From Tetracentron sinense (lineage: Eukaryota > Streptophyta > Magnoliopsida > Trochodendrales > Trochodendraceae): a stretch of 64,000 nt of DNA. This document shows, in pieces, positions 36,961-48,845 of this stretch. Numbering within the stretch: position 1 is the first letter of the stretch; every line of letters starts with the position of its first letter. Where the stretch lies: assembly GCA_015143295.1 (NCBI GenBank), contig CM026560.1, positions 1,676,501 to 1,740,500 of the forward strand, in the 5' to 3' direction. The position numbers and the translations under genes are program-made. The notes under the pieces are model-generated. The model worked only from the letters and a program-made list of their open reading frames with translations, searched no databases and had not been told where the DNA came from.

Positions 36961-37430
36961 CCAATGTTTTAAGACATGTGCAAAAACATGAGGCGAGGCG
37001 CTAAGACTTCAAGATGCGTGAGGTTTAAGCCTTAAGGCGTGAGGCTTAAGCCTCATAAGAATGCTTTATGCTCTCATTTTGAAAGATAAATTATAATATG
37101 AAAAATTGCTAAACGATTTTAAAAAATTAGTAAAAGATTATAGTATATAAATAGAGAGATACATACATATATTTGTATTCGTATACATTGTCTATGTGCA
37201 TGTGGGCGCAAGCGTACACATATAGATTATTTAACTACCAAAAAAATAATTTAAGAAGGGCAAGCAAATACTGAAATTAATTTAGATTTACATTGTTGTT
37301 CATATACACATTGAAGATGATGTTCAATCATTAATTCATGTGGTGAATTTAAAATTTTAGTAAAAAATAAGGGCAGGGCATGGTGCATTTTTAAAGGTTT
37401 TTTAAAAAAAATATTCCTACATACATATAC
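36961..37430. other. GAGGCTTAAGCC-rich repeat and unassigned DNA
   Basis: 36965-37070 is dense in GAGGCGAGGCGC, AAGGCGTGAGGCTTAAGCC words, also found at 38995-39030 and 40495-40620. This points to one dispersed repeat family split by later insertions. The rest shows nothing. Confidence 0.45.
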
Positions 37431-37439
37431 TTAGATTAA

Positions 37440-38995
37440 GTAGATACACTAACTTAATGGAGACAAGAGACTTGTTCTTTTATAGAATTAGGGTGAAATG
37501 AATAAAAGAAGCTCTAACCAGGATGAAGGTAGGATAGGCCTTAGGACTAGACGATCTTCCAGTTGATGTATAAAAATATAATATATAGGAGAAATAGACA
37601 TATCTTAACCTACAAATCTATTTAATAATATTTAATTTGTTCTTATATATAAGAATAAAGAAGATTTTTAAAGTTGTACTAACTATCATGTGATTAAACA
37701 CTTGAGTAATACTATGAAGTTATGGGAGAGAGTGATAGAACAAATATTAAGAAAGTAATTAGGGTTTCAAAATTTTATTTGGATTTATGCGAAAAATGTC
37801 TATGTTTGAGGCTATTTTCTTACTTTGACAATTGATGGAAGATTTTAGGGCAAAGAGGAAAGATCGCCATATGATAATTCATATTTATTGACTTAGAATA
37901 TATTATAGAGTCCCTAATGAATTAAGTTGGTGGGCATTTAGGGGGCCATTTGGCATCACTCCAAGGAAACAATTCTCTATTCCCCGGGAATAGAAACCCA
38001 CGAATGATGTTTGGTTGGCACAAAATCCGAAATAATTCTGAAAAATGTTCTCATTTTGGAGTAAGAATTGAGGAGTAAAAAAGTTTCACTTTTCAAAACT
38101 ATTTCTTAAAGAAGAATAAAAACACGGGCTCTCACACAAGAGACATTTATTATTATTATTATTATTCACACAAGAGACATTTATTATTATTATTATTATT
38201 TAAAAATTAAAAAAATCTTTTTCTAAATTTTAGTTTTCATCTCTTTATTTTTTTGTAATTTTTGGTTGCATCTAAAATTGGTTCTGCTAGTTCTATTCTT
38301 TAGAATAGATCCTAACTTACTATTGTCAAACGGGTTTTCAACACAAAATTGATCTTTAGAACACATTCTCAAGAAGAACAATTCTTTTTCAGAACAGGAG
38401 AATCACTATAATTAATGCTAAACGGGCATTAGAATGAAAGGAGTTCGAATAAAATTATTGATATCACTAAGGACATATACGAGGGAGCAAAAACTACCAT
38501 GAGAACAATAAGTGGCAAGAGAAATGAGTTCATGTATATTATGGTTACATCATGGATCAGCTATTAGTCTATATCTTTTTAAATTAGGTATGAATTTATT
38601 GAAAACTCATATTCATGGAGTATTTGTAGATAATGTGATATCAATTGATGAAATTAAAAAGACTAAATGTAAAATTAGAATTGTGAGGGATAAATATCTT
38701 AGAATCTAGGGATTTAAAAATAATTTGGATCAAGACAAAATATATGAATGCAACTTTAGTAAGAACATAATTAGAATAGAGACAAATAGTGTTAAGATAT
38801 ATGACCAAGAGATATTCCAGAGCAATCAATTTCAGTATCTTGACTCAATTATTCGTAATGATAGAGAGAGTGAAGAGGATGTTTTTGCCCTTAGAATTAG
38901 AGCTAGATGACTAAAGTGGATAAGTCCTACGTAACTAAAGCATCAAAATCAAACTTAAAGAAAAATCATATAAGACAATGATAAGACCAGTGTTT
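37440..38995 (+). mobile_element. RTE-like LINE, RT region (interrupted)
   Basis: Plus-strand reading matches the plant LINE RT in order: IKEALTRMKVG..LG.DDLPVDV (fingers), a SYGRE..NK region, R.ANKR.LHM.F..L-like palm remains, then after an insert KGVRIK..DI.KDIY.GAKT and LDQDKIYECNFSKNIIRIET with IFQSNQFQYLDSII.ND.E.EEDV. Many stops show it is dead. It is split by a hAT-like element at 37942-38425 and runs into a GAGGC-rich repeat at 39000. Clade RTE is inferred from these blocks. Confidence 0.75.
37942..38425. mobile_element. hAT-like element inserted in the LINE
   Basis: Ends GGGGCCATTTGGCATCACTC and (inverted) ATGCCCGTTTAGCATTA share the GCC.TTTGGCA pattern of many hAT elements. Flanks GCATTTAG and GCATTAGA form a near 8-bp duplication. 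LINE similarity continues on both sides, which fixes the insertion. Inside, CACACAAGAGACATT(TATTAT)n is duplicated at 38133-38200. Confidence 0.65.
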
Positions 38996-39030
38996 TAAAA
39001 GGCGTGTGAGGATTACGCTTCAAGGCTCAC

Positions 39031-40490
39031 CTGTTGGCCAGGAAATGACCCTAAAGGGGGGTGAATAGGGTCTATGACAGATTTAAAATTTATGGACTTA
39101 AAGTTCAATATGCAGAATTTAGATTTAATTTGCAACTAACAAATAAACAGAACTAGTATTGAAGTAAAAGAAAAGAGAGAAAGAGAGAAGTGCAAACTCA
39201 GAATTTGTTCACGACGTGCAACAATTCCAGCCTACTCTCCGCCTCAAGCTTTCAGCTACAGGATTCACCACGATTCCTTAATCGTACAGACTCCTTCACT
39301 GGTGGAGTCCAAACCTTTACAATCTCTCTTCAGGTCGAGATATTACCTTTACAAACTCTCCTTTAGGCCGAGTTGGAACCTCACAAGAGCACCTCACTCT
39401 CTTGATAAAAACTGAAGTAGCAGCTTCAATGCAAGAATCCTAGATTCTTGTTTAACCTTAGTAAATGAGTTTGGATTTGTAAATCCGAAATAAAAGCTCC
39501 TTACCTGAGCTGAATAAGAGTGGAGTATAATTTCAAATGAAATCTCTCAAAATAAATGGGAGTTGAATGAGCTCAAGAAAAATTTGGGGATTTCTAAGTA
39601 TGTGAGTGAGTGAGAAATCAATAACAGTGAATGAGTAAGTAATAGAAGTTATTGCACTGATCAAAGGTTGTTCTTAGTTCATAAATGAACCCCTTTTATA
39701 ACACTTGATCCATTAGAGTCGTTGATGAAACATTAAATGAGTTTTAGGCTGTTGAAAACTAGCCGTTATAACGATTTTTCTGTTTCAGGATGCAATTTGT
39801 CTACGAAGTGGAGTTCCCACTTGAATTCGTTGCCAAATTCTAAGACAGTAGCTTACTGTTTTAAAATCTGTAAGCAATTTGTCACCGAATTCAGAAGACT
39901 CTAAGCATTCGTCGATGAGTTCAGAACATATTTTCTGAATTCTGTCTTGGATCAAACCAAAGTGATGGGAATGAATTCCTAGGTCAATTTTGCTATCTTT
40001 AACATGATTTTGTGAATTCTTTTTTTTTTGGAGACCCGGGGTGTCCCCAACCCTTCGGTTCAGGACTAATCCCCGGGGGTGTGACGTGAGCCCGCAACCC
40101 GCCCTACCAAGGTAAGTCCAGAAAACTGTGCGGGGTGTCCTAGGCTCCTATGGTCAAACTATGAACTTGAGCATTCAACTTACCAATATTTTGAGGACTT
40201 CTTACACAAGTCCTAGGCACTCTCAAAAACAAAATAAAATTATATTTGAAGCTTCTTGAGAGTTGATCTTGGCTTGACTTGGGTCTTGTGATTTGACTTT
40301 GACTTCAATAGACCCGACTTGGACTATGGTCTAAACTTGGATCTTCAATATTGATAAACTTGAGTTGAACTTGCTCTTGGATAATTTCCATCTTTGTTTC
40401 ATGATATGTGATGATCAAGCATTTAAACAGATTTATTAGTACCATAATGTTCATTTCATTATTGTGTCATTATTAAAATTAGAAGGGGTA
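39031..40490. mobile_element. LTR-like remnant
   Basis: Begins TGTTGGCCAGGAAATGACCC followed by AAAGGGGGGTGAATAGGGT, a start seen in plant LTR elements, and lies within the GAGGC-type repeat whose parts flank it (38995-39030, 40495-40620). The right end is uncertain and no domains were seen. Old fossil. Confidence 0.4.
40021..40148 (-). mobile_element. SINE-like element
   Basis: Minus strand ends in A9 after CACCCCGGGTCTCC. GGTAGGGCGGGTTGCGGGCTCACG may hold a degenerate B box. GC-rich block sharply distinct from its AT-rich surroundings. Confidence 0.35.
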
Positions 40491-40914
40491 CCCAAGGTTG
40501 TAACCTTGAGGCTAACATCGCCTTGGGGCGAGACTTAAGGAAAATGCTTAGAGGCTCAGTCATGAGGTTTAAATCTCATGAGGCTCATGCCTCAACCTCA
40601 TGAGGCCCACGACTCACACCTTGAGCTTGTTTTATGTCTATGGTGTCTGCCTCATACATTAAATAAATTAGGGTTTTAGCCACAACTGAGACTTAAAAAA
40701 AAAAACTTGTTACTTGTTTCAATTAAAACAAATAACACTTTATTTGTTTTAGATAAGACAATGAAAATGATGATGATATTGGTTTCAACTAACACTTAAT
40801 TTATTTTTTAAAGCATATTTTCACTTTTAAAATATATTTGAATCTATTTCATACTATTTTCCTAGTAGATATTGCAAAAATTCAGAGCCATTGGCCTATA
40901 ATGTAGTTTATGAC

Positions 40915-41440
40915 TTAAAGGCAGGGTTAGGGCCTAGTCAATCCAGCCCTTGAAGGGCTAGGACAGGGTTAGGGCTGAACTCTGCCCTTTGACAGCTCTA
41001 CCCTAACTCCAACCCCTTAAAATCCTAATCCTAATCCCTTGAAACCCTAACCCTAAGCCCCTGATTGGTTGATTTTCTAATCCTAACACTACGATTATCC
41101 CTAATACATTGATTACACCCTAAGTTTGTTGCCAAGATAGGTTTGTTTTATTATTATACGTGTTTTACTTTACTTTACTTTTGGATTATTTTATTTTAAA
41201 TAATATATATCGAATAATCTATTGGGTTGGAAATCGATGTAGAAAAAAATCTAGTCATTTCAAACAAGAATAATTTTTTTGCTTTTCTTTCCCACCCTAT
41301 GGCCCCGTCCTGCCTTGACCCTTGAGGGCAGGGTTAGGGTTTCAATCCAGGCACTTGAAAGGTTAGGGTCTTGTCTTTATAAGTAAGGGCAGGGTTAGGG
41401 CTGATCTCTACCCTACCCTGACCCTTTATAGTCTTAATTG
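40915..41440. repeat. CAGGGTTAGGGC-rich repeat (possible MITE)
   Basis: GGCAGGGTTAGGGC occurs near both ends (40918, 41388) with inverted CTCTACCCTAACCC / CCTACCCTGACCC words between. It suits a small DNA element with internally repetitive arms. It is not a telomere repeat. Confidence 0.4.
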
Positions 41441-42218
41441 TGTGCAGTCTTCATTAAGTGACTTTTGAAAATATCATTTATATCTTCATCTTTAAACGTT
41501 CTCTCTAATCGCGTTGCTCTTAATCTAATATGATATAGATCTCTAGTTTTCCTCTTCTTAAAATTTTCAAACTTACATATATTTTTCTTACCCTATCTTT
41601 TGTTTAACTTATTGTATGAGTCATCATATGTCTTCTACTTAGTTTGATTTATTATTTTTTAGCTTCTCTTTTAGCAATTTTTTTTTTTTATATATTGTAT
41701 TAGATTTTTGTTTTTGTAGTACTTTGTATGCAAAAGTCTACATGTATGCAACTTATTCCTCTTAAGTAAAAAAATCAAATTGACTCCAATTTGTTCATAT
41801 TATAAAAGTCTACAAATGCTCATTTTTGTAAAAGTACTTATTTGCCGTGAGCAGGTCATTTTCGCACATATAGGGCTTACAAGACCTCTTGTGACCTACC
41901 AAAGAATCCGTTGAGATTTTAAAAATAATAATAAAGTGCCCTTGACCTTTTCCCAAAATAACCCAAATGCCCCTAAGATGAAATTTTACTAAAATACCCT
42001 TGACTATTTTAAAAGAGGCCATTTTAACTCACCTTCACCATTTTTTTTTTTTGGGGGATAAAATTGAACTCTTTTTGGACCTTCAAAGCTTTCAAAATGG
42101 GTAGGTTGACTTTAGGCAAATCATAGGGTGACACATGTCCCCTACAACATGCTCATGAAAATTAGAATTTTAAGCCAAAAGTTCTGAAGATTTTTTAAGC
42201 AATGAATCTCACCATATT
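41441..42218. other. Unassigned intergenic DNA
   Basis: AT-rich, no gene or element recognised. Confidence 0.4.
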
Positions 42219-42221
42219 TTA

Positions 42222-42583
42222 GAGCATTCCTACAGCCTCACCATATTTTACTCACCAAAATAGCCAAAACTCACATTTTCCTATTTTGGCTATTCGCTTT
42301 TTTAAAACACTCTCAGCAGCCTCACCAAAATAGCCAAAACTCACATTATTTTATTATTTGTGTGGGACCACAATAGTACGATGGGAGAGAGAAAACTTTA
42401 TTTTATTAGTTGTGTGGGACCACAATAAAGGAGGGGATAGAAAATTTAGTTTTGGTGAGTGTACAGTACTCATTAAACTTGTCATTTTGATGAGGCTGCT
42501 AGGGGCCCATTTTTGCCATTTTTAGTGATTTACCTTACCAAAATAACCAAAAAGCTATTTTGGTGAGGCTGCTAGGAATGCTC
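42222..42583. mobile_element. PIF/Harbinger-type MITE (Tourist-like)
   Basis: 362 bp, ends GAGCATTCCTACAGCCTCACC and inverted GAGCATTCCTAGCAGCCTCAC, flanked by TTA duplications (42219-42221, 42584-42586). The left half repeats itself: CAGCCTCACCAAAATAGCCA and TTGTGTGGGACCACAATA each occur twice. Confidence 0.85.
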
Positions 42584-42586
42584 TTA

Positions 42587-42707
42587 GAAGGTTAAAAGGA
42601 AAGTCAAAAGAACAAAAGAAGAACTTGCCAAAATCATGTTTAGAATCATAGTTAGTGGTAGTTAATATTTTACTCCCAACTACAGTAGTTTCCCAGATTC
42701 TGCATAG

Positions 42708-42738
<31 letters not shown>

Positions 42739-44728
42739 TTTTGTTGATAAGAGTGGGGTGTCCGGAGCTCAAGACTACGACTATTTTCTCTTTAGAAACT
42801 CCTATTTTTGATTTTCACAACTATATAAAAGCCCATCTTTATTCGGAGTTGGATTATGAAGAATTAAGGAGGAAGTACTTTGGACATGTTCATTTATTTT
42901 TACTACTAATTTGGGATTACTAGAGGGATGCCTCTCTTTTCCTCTTTTCTCTCTCTCTTTATAGAGCAATTCAACATTGTTAGATGTCTTTTTCATACCA
43001 AATATATATTAACTTTGGCTACACAAGGTAAGATGAGATATGGCCTTCTAACCATTGTCTTCTTTCATTCTTTTTGTACTCGTTATTGTTATTATTATTA
43101 TTATTTTTATTATATGAGAGATATGCTATGACAAGTACTATTGGCTAGAAAAAGCGTGAATATATTTTGTCTTGGAGTGTCCTAACATATAATTTTGAAG
43201 TGTTTTGAATAGGGCTGCTAGTGGGTCGGGCTCGGTTCTAAATGGGCTTGATATGTTTAGGCCCAAGTCCTGTCCATTTTTTTAGTGAGGTTAGGCTGGC
43301 TAGGCTTTATTATTAATAGTGCTGAACCCGTCCGGGCTCGGGCCAGCCCATCTCTACCCACTAAATAAATATATTGCATTTGGTATTATGGCATACTGGG
43401 AAGGCATTTGGTATTTATGGGGGCAGTTACAATGGCTTTGGACCCTAAAAGAAAAAATGGCATTTTTAGCATGGCCTGGAAGGAAACAAATATATAAAAA
43501 AGAACACATGAGAGCTCTAGAGATGTAATGGCTATGACTAGATGATATTCATTTGGAGAGACTGGAAGTATGGCATACTGTCTGAAAAAAAGGTCTAGAG
43601 ATCTAATTGTACTTATAGTGACCATGGATGGTATCTAGTTTAAGGCAAGGAAATTCAATTTGGCAGTATCGAATACAGTTGCAACCTGGATGTGCATGCA
43701 TCCATTTTGGAAGAGTCATATTTTCAAGACTAGGCGATGCGAATCCAAGGTTGTTCAAACCTATTTCAATGGAGTTCTAACTTCATCATGGAATATTTAT
43801 TGCAAATCCAGACATGGAATCAGGTAGGTTGATTCAAAATAATAGTAATGGATGAGGGAATAGAAGGATAGGTCACTCAACAGATGAAGAGTTGGACTCT
43901 TAGAACACCAGTAAGTCACCCTACTTTTATAAACAAAATGGAAGGATTAATCATCCAATCAGTGTTATAACCATACTAGTGGGAGGCATCGCGCGTGAGA
44001 GAGAGGAAGGGGAGAGAGACTGGGAAGAAGGACCCTAATGAGGGCAATTTGAAAAAAAAAGGAAGGAATATTTTGGTATAGAAACTTGAGGGACATTTTA
44101 GATTAAAAAAAATTGTGAGAGACATGTTTGCTCATTGAAATATGTTATTGGGACATTTTAAGAACCAAATAGCTTTAGAGACATTTTGAGTATAGCAAAG
44201 ATAGGGGGCGGGCGGGGCCTTGGCGAAACGTTCTTCTTTCAAAGCATTTTGCTAAGAGAGCGAGGAGTCCGGTTACGCTACTGAGGTCACCATGTATCCT
44301 TTTTAATACTACTTAACTGTGATTAAGATTCACCCACCCCTAGGGTTCACCCACTTATCCTTGGTTTTTAGAAGAAAAAAAAAAATATGAGTGAGGGATA
44401 GTATGAGAATTAAACATTCAATTGAGTGTTTGTCGCATTTAATTATTATGATAAGGGTAGTTTAGGAATTTTACAAAATTTTATCTACTTTTTCAAGGGT
44501 TCATTACATATAAAATAAAAGGAGAAAGAAGATAAGATAAGAGCAAATGGTAGTTTTGGAATTACAAAAGATTCAATCAACGTTTTGAACAAAGGGCATC
44601 CTTTTTATATTAGTAAAGAAGAGTGTGCACACGGTTATACCATACAATGTGCACAATATTATATATATATACATTTATCTATGTGTAATTTATATATTAT
44701 AAGTGTGTAAATATTTTATATTATGTAT
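42587..44728. other. Unassigned intergenic DNA with simple repeats
   Basis: (TTA)n at 42711-42738, (TTA)n at 43085-43110. GGGTCGGGCTCGG and GGCTCGGGCC words at 43215-43350 resemble 50240-50360. No gene recognised. Confidence 0.45.
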
Positions 44729-44738
44729 TATGTAATAT

Positions 44739-45160
44739 GAGTAGCATTCTAATGAGTCATGCTCATTGAAGCTTGTAATGAGTGGTCCCTAATAATTTGA
44801 CATATGGCAACTTGTTTCAGAATCTGACCGTTGGATGTCAAGATGGGTTGCCCAAGAGACACGTGGCAAAATATTAGTCGATCGGACATTTATATATTGT
44901 CTGATCAAAGAAGGAAAGATCAATCATTTCTATATCCTAGGTAGGGTCTAGTGAACCCTAAGGGGTTAATGCTGGAAAATAGGGAATCGGACGGTCTAAA
45001 CATGTTTGATCGGACTGATTTTTTTAACACGTGTCTCCAATAGACCAAACTTAACATCCAACAGTCAGATTTAACAAAAAAATGCCACGTTTCATCTTTT
45101 AGAGAGACTGCTTGTAATCATTACAAGCTTCAATGAGCATGGTTCATTAGTACCTCTCCC
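44739..45160. mobile_element. MULE-type MITE with 10-bp TSD
   Basis: 422 bp. Inverted ends share TAATGA..CATGCTCATTGAAGC and CTTGTAATGA, at least 40 bp long. Flanks TATGTAATAT (44729-44738) and TATGCAATAT (45161-45170) agree at 9 of 10 bases, fitting the 9-11 bp duplication of Mutator-like elements. No ORF. Confidence 0.8.
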
Positions 45161-45281
45161 TATGCAATATATAGTACTATGTTACATATTATTACATAAC
45201 TAAACAATGTGTTTTATTATAACTTTCATTGGTATATATTATGTAATATGTACATAAGATATTATGCATATATAATAAGTA

Positions 45282-45994
45282 AGGTGCTGTTACGAGCACA
45301 CTAATATTTATTGACTGGACACCATTTAAAAGAAACAATTTTCCTTTTTTTTAATTGCCATTTCTATGAGTTACCCGTACTCCCAAACCCCTAAACCATC
45401 TTCTAAAAACTTATTCTCCTTCTAAGAATGAACCTGTGAAGCTCCTCTTACCTTACCTTCAGAGAGCCGACGAGTTAGAGAAACACGAATTAGTATAAGC
45501 GAATTAGTATAAGCTTATCAAACCAATTCTTTTTCCAATTATCTATATATTTTTGTCTCTTTTATTCCATTCTAGTAGAGTTTATGAAATCATTTTATTT
45601 GGAAATACCTTCTGAGTAATAAGCAACTGGTCCATGCTTTTTATTTTGAGATAAATATCTTACTAGTCATTTTTAAATAGTTTGATTTTTTCCACACCAT
45701 TTTCAACGTTGAGTTTCCTATGACCTTTCTCTGCAAGCTCTTTAACCGCAAAAAATAGGGGTGCAATATATAATGAATTGATTATGATTCATTTGATACC
45801 AATTTATTAGACCTTCAGTTGGGTTTGGGTCCACCAAAAGGGTGATGAATTATCACGTTTTATGGTTTTAAGTTTAGATTGGTGTATAATTAGAAATTTA
45901 TAGGTATTGTTTTTACCTCTTAGTGTGCTCGTGGAATTTTTTACATTTTAATGGTGTCCAGTTAGTAAATATTGGTGTGCTTGTAGCAGCACCC
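45282..45994. mobile_element. TIR transposon with 8-bp TSD (hAT or MULE type)
   Basis: 713 bp. Terminal inverted repeats of about 48 bp: GGTGCTGTTACGAGCACAC...ACTGGACACCATT at left against GGTGCTGCTACAAGCACAC... from the right. Identical flank AATAAGTA (45274-45281, 45995-46002). No coding capacity. A related edge (GGGGTGCTTATAGCAAC) occurs at 50942. Confidence 0.82.
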
Positions 45995-47094
45995 AATAAG
46001 TATTATGTAATAAAATATAGTAGTGTGTACGAGTATAGGATAACAATGTGTGTATATAAGTATTATATGCTTTATATTAACAATAAAAATATAGATAAAA
46101 TGTATTTTATATATATAGGGAAGGGATCTGTCGACATATGAAAAAGAACATGTAAGTTCACATATGCTTACAATCGATGGATCTCCCAATCTAACGGCCA
46201 CAATCATGCACCATTTTATATCTACAAGGACATTTAAGGAAATTTAATATTTTTTACAAGATTATCTCTATCTTCAGTTTCCTAAAGAAAGAAGAACACA
46301 TTCTCCTCTCTCTCCCTTTGGCATTCTCCATCTTCATCGCCTCTCTCTCTAGCTGACGGTTCTTTCTAGCACCCTTTTATATTCCGGTTGATTTCAACTT
46401 CTTCTCCTGCGTCCTCTCTTGTGCTGACTGTAATGGTTATAGATAACTAGGAAAATTCCTTGGAGTGAAAGACATCTGGTGATCTGAGCTTTCGGTCTTC
46501 ACGTCTGAAGATCTTCCGGTTTCATAGCTCGTCGTTCCCAATTTCAAAGAAATTTGAAATTCGATGGGTTTTTGAAATTTTCCAGCAAATGATTACCTAT
46601 TTAAGCTGCTTGAGAAAAAGACCAGTACATTCACCATGAGGCCAAGGTATAATTGGTTCAACATATTTAGGGATCCACAATCATAAGCTCAACCTCCACA
46701 ACAGGTTCAATGGTGATGGAGGTAATTTACTTCACCACTTCAAGGGAACTAGTGACTGGTGAGATCAATCACTCGCTTGTGTACACGGAGGTCAAATCTA
46801 TCCCGTGTTGGTTCCTGGCAATCAAATAAAAAGGAAACAATGATATCAGATCATTGCATTTGTAGCACCCCGAAACTTTTTATATCTAATGAACGACGTC
46901 GTATAGCCAATTGGCCTTTCACGTAGTCCAATGAATAAATAAAGAAGAATTGGAAGATTCTAAAATGCCAAAAATGTTCTCATTCGAAAGACGAATCCAA
47001 CGCAAGTTGAATCGTCAAAATCGGACGAACGAGTCAAAAGTTATGGCCAAAATATCAAAGAGGAAAAATCTGGAAATTTCTGTCAGGATTACGA

Positions 47095-47280
47095 ATGATC
47101 GTACAGACCCTACGAACGATCGTAGGTGAGGCTACGATCGATCGTAGAAATATACGATCGATCGTAGAATTTTAGAAATAGGCAAAACTGTCTGTAATGT
47201 TTACGATCGATCGTAGGAAACTACAAGCGATCGTAGAAGTTTACGATCGATCGTAGATATGTTATGATCGATCATAGGTC
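47095..47280 (+). repeat. CGATCGATCG palindrome array upstream of LTR TATA box
   Basis: About eight palindromic TACGATCGATCGTAG-type words in 185 bp (some imperfect, such as CTACAAGCGATCGTAG), ending 50 bp before the LTR TATAAATAG. Confidence 0.88.
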
Positions 47281-48314
47281 GCGAGCCCAGATTTTTATTT
47301 TGGGATTTTTAGGGTTTTTGCTCTTTGCCTATAAATAGGGCTCCCATATGAGGGTTTTTTGGCTCATCCTAAACCTAGAGAGACTAAGAGAAATTGAGAG
47401 AGAAGGGAGAGAGGAGATTGGGGATTCAAGTGGGAGTTTTGATTATAGAAGATGAGTAGATCAAGGTTGATCTTCCCAAATCAAGCAAGGGATTCCTCGA
47501 TTTTCAAGGAGGTGTTCTTCCTCAAGCTTGGAGCATCTCCTTCAAGGTTGGATCCTTCTACATCAAGAGGGTTTTTACAAACAAGGGTTTTCTTCAAGAC
47601 CAAGCTTTGATCTTCAAGGTTAGTAAACCCTTTCTAGTTAACCTAGTAATAACCTAGATCCTAACTTAGGTTTTCAAGCTTTTCAATATTGAGATTTTGT
47701 AGGATTATTCCCAAATTCCAAACTAAGCATGTTTTCTTAAAGTGTATGGATTATTAAGCATGATTGAGATGTAATAGGTTAAGTAAACATGCCTTATGCC
47801 ATGTATGCCTAATGTAGGATGCTTATGACCATGATTTCCATTTTTATGATTTTTCAAGTATAACTATGATGCTTTTGAGTTGTCCCATGATTTAAGTAAT
47901 GCCTTAGATCAATGTACACAAAATAAATGCACACCAAGATGTTTGTCAAAATGCATAGCAAGAAAAATATGAAATTAATGATTATATAAGGTTGCATGCT
48001 AAGTGTTTGACAAAATGCATGAATGAGAATTTAAGGAAATTAAAGAAGATTATTAAAGCATGATTTATGTAGTTTATTAAAAGTGATAATTTTAGATCAA
48101 TTGCCTTACATGCTTGTTTAAATTCCAACTTGACTATAAAAAGAATTTAAATGCAATATGTGTCCCTTGAATCACTTGTGATAGTATGATTGCCACGAAT
48201 TACCACCCACACCATGCACGCATACATGAACCAAACTCTTCAAGTATAAATATACACATAATAAATAAATAAGAACAAGCCAATAAAAGAATTAAGAAAT
48301 GTAAAACATGGGAG

Positions 48315-48845
48315 GATGTTAGTGTACTAAGATCAGGTACGGGCACTAACATCTATTCCCAGCAAGTATGAAAGGATACTAGTGTACTAAGACATATACG
48401 AGCACTAGTATCTGTTTCCAAGACATGAATAATATGAAAGTATGCTAGTGTACTAAGACCAGGTACGGGCACTAGTGTATGTTTCCAAGGCAAGCATGAA
48501 AGGGTGTTAATGTACTAACACCAGGTACGGGCATTAACATATGTTTCCAACAAGTATGAGATGATACTAGTATACTAAGACCAAGTACGGGTACTAGTAT
48601 CTATCTCAAAGCAAGAATAAAGAAATATGAAAGGGTGATAATGTACTAAGATCAGGTATGGGCATTATCATCTATTCCCATGCAAGTAAGTACAAGAATA
48701 CTAGTGTCTTCCGTTCCACTATAGTCTGAGCACTAGTCATGTCAAGATATAAGGCTAATGTGTTCCGTTCCATTATAGTCCGAGCATTAGTCAAGCACGA
48801 CAAGAAGCTAGTATGACCGTCCAAGTCATAGTTCGGGTACTAGTT
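48315..48845 (+). repeat. Array of nine stem-loops with covarying stems
   Basis: Repeat units of about 60 bp. Six units form a 7-10 bp stem around an 18-19 nt loop of the type TACTAAGACCAGGTACGGG. Stem pairs include GATGTTAGTG/CACTAACATC (48315-48324/48344-48353), GATACTAGTG/CACTAGTATC (48375/48403), TGTTAATG/CATTAACA (48505/48532), GATACTAGTA/TACTAGTATC (48563/48592) and TGATAATG/CATTATCA (48636/48663). Three further units (48700, 48755, 48808) use a 24-nt loop with CCGT(T)CCA...ATAGT..G. Stems differ, pairing is kept. Confidence 0.88.

Noticed and set aside
41045-41070. CCCTAA-type words suggesting an interstitial telomere
   Set aside because: Only a few irregular copies inside a CAGGGTTAGGGC-rich repeat; not a TTTAGGG array.
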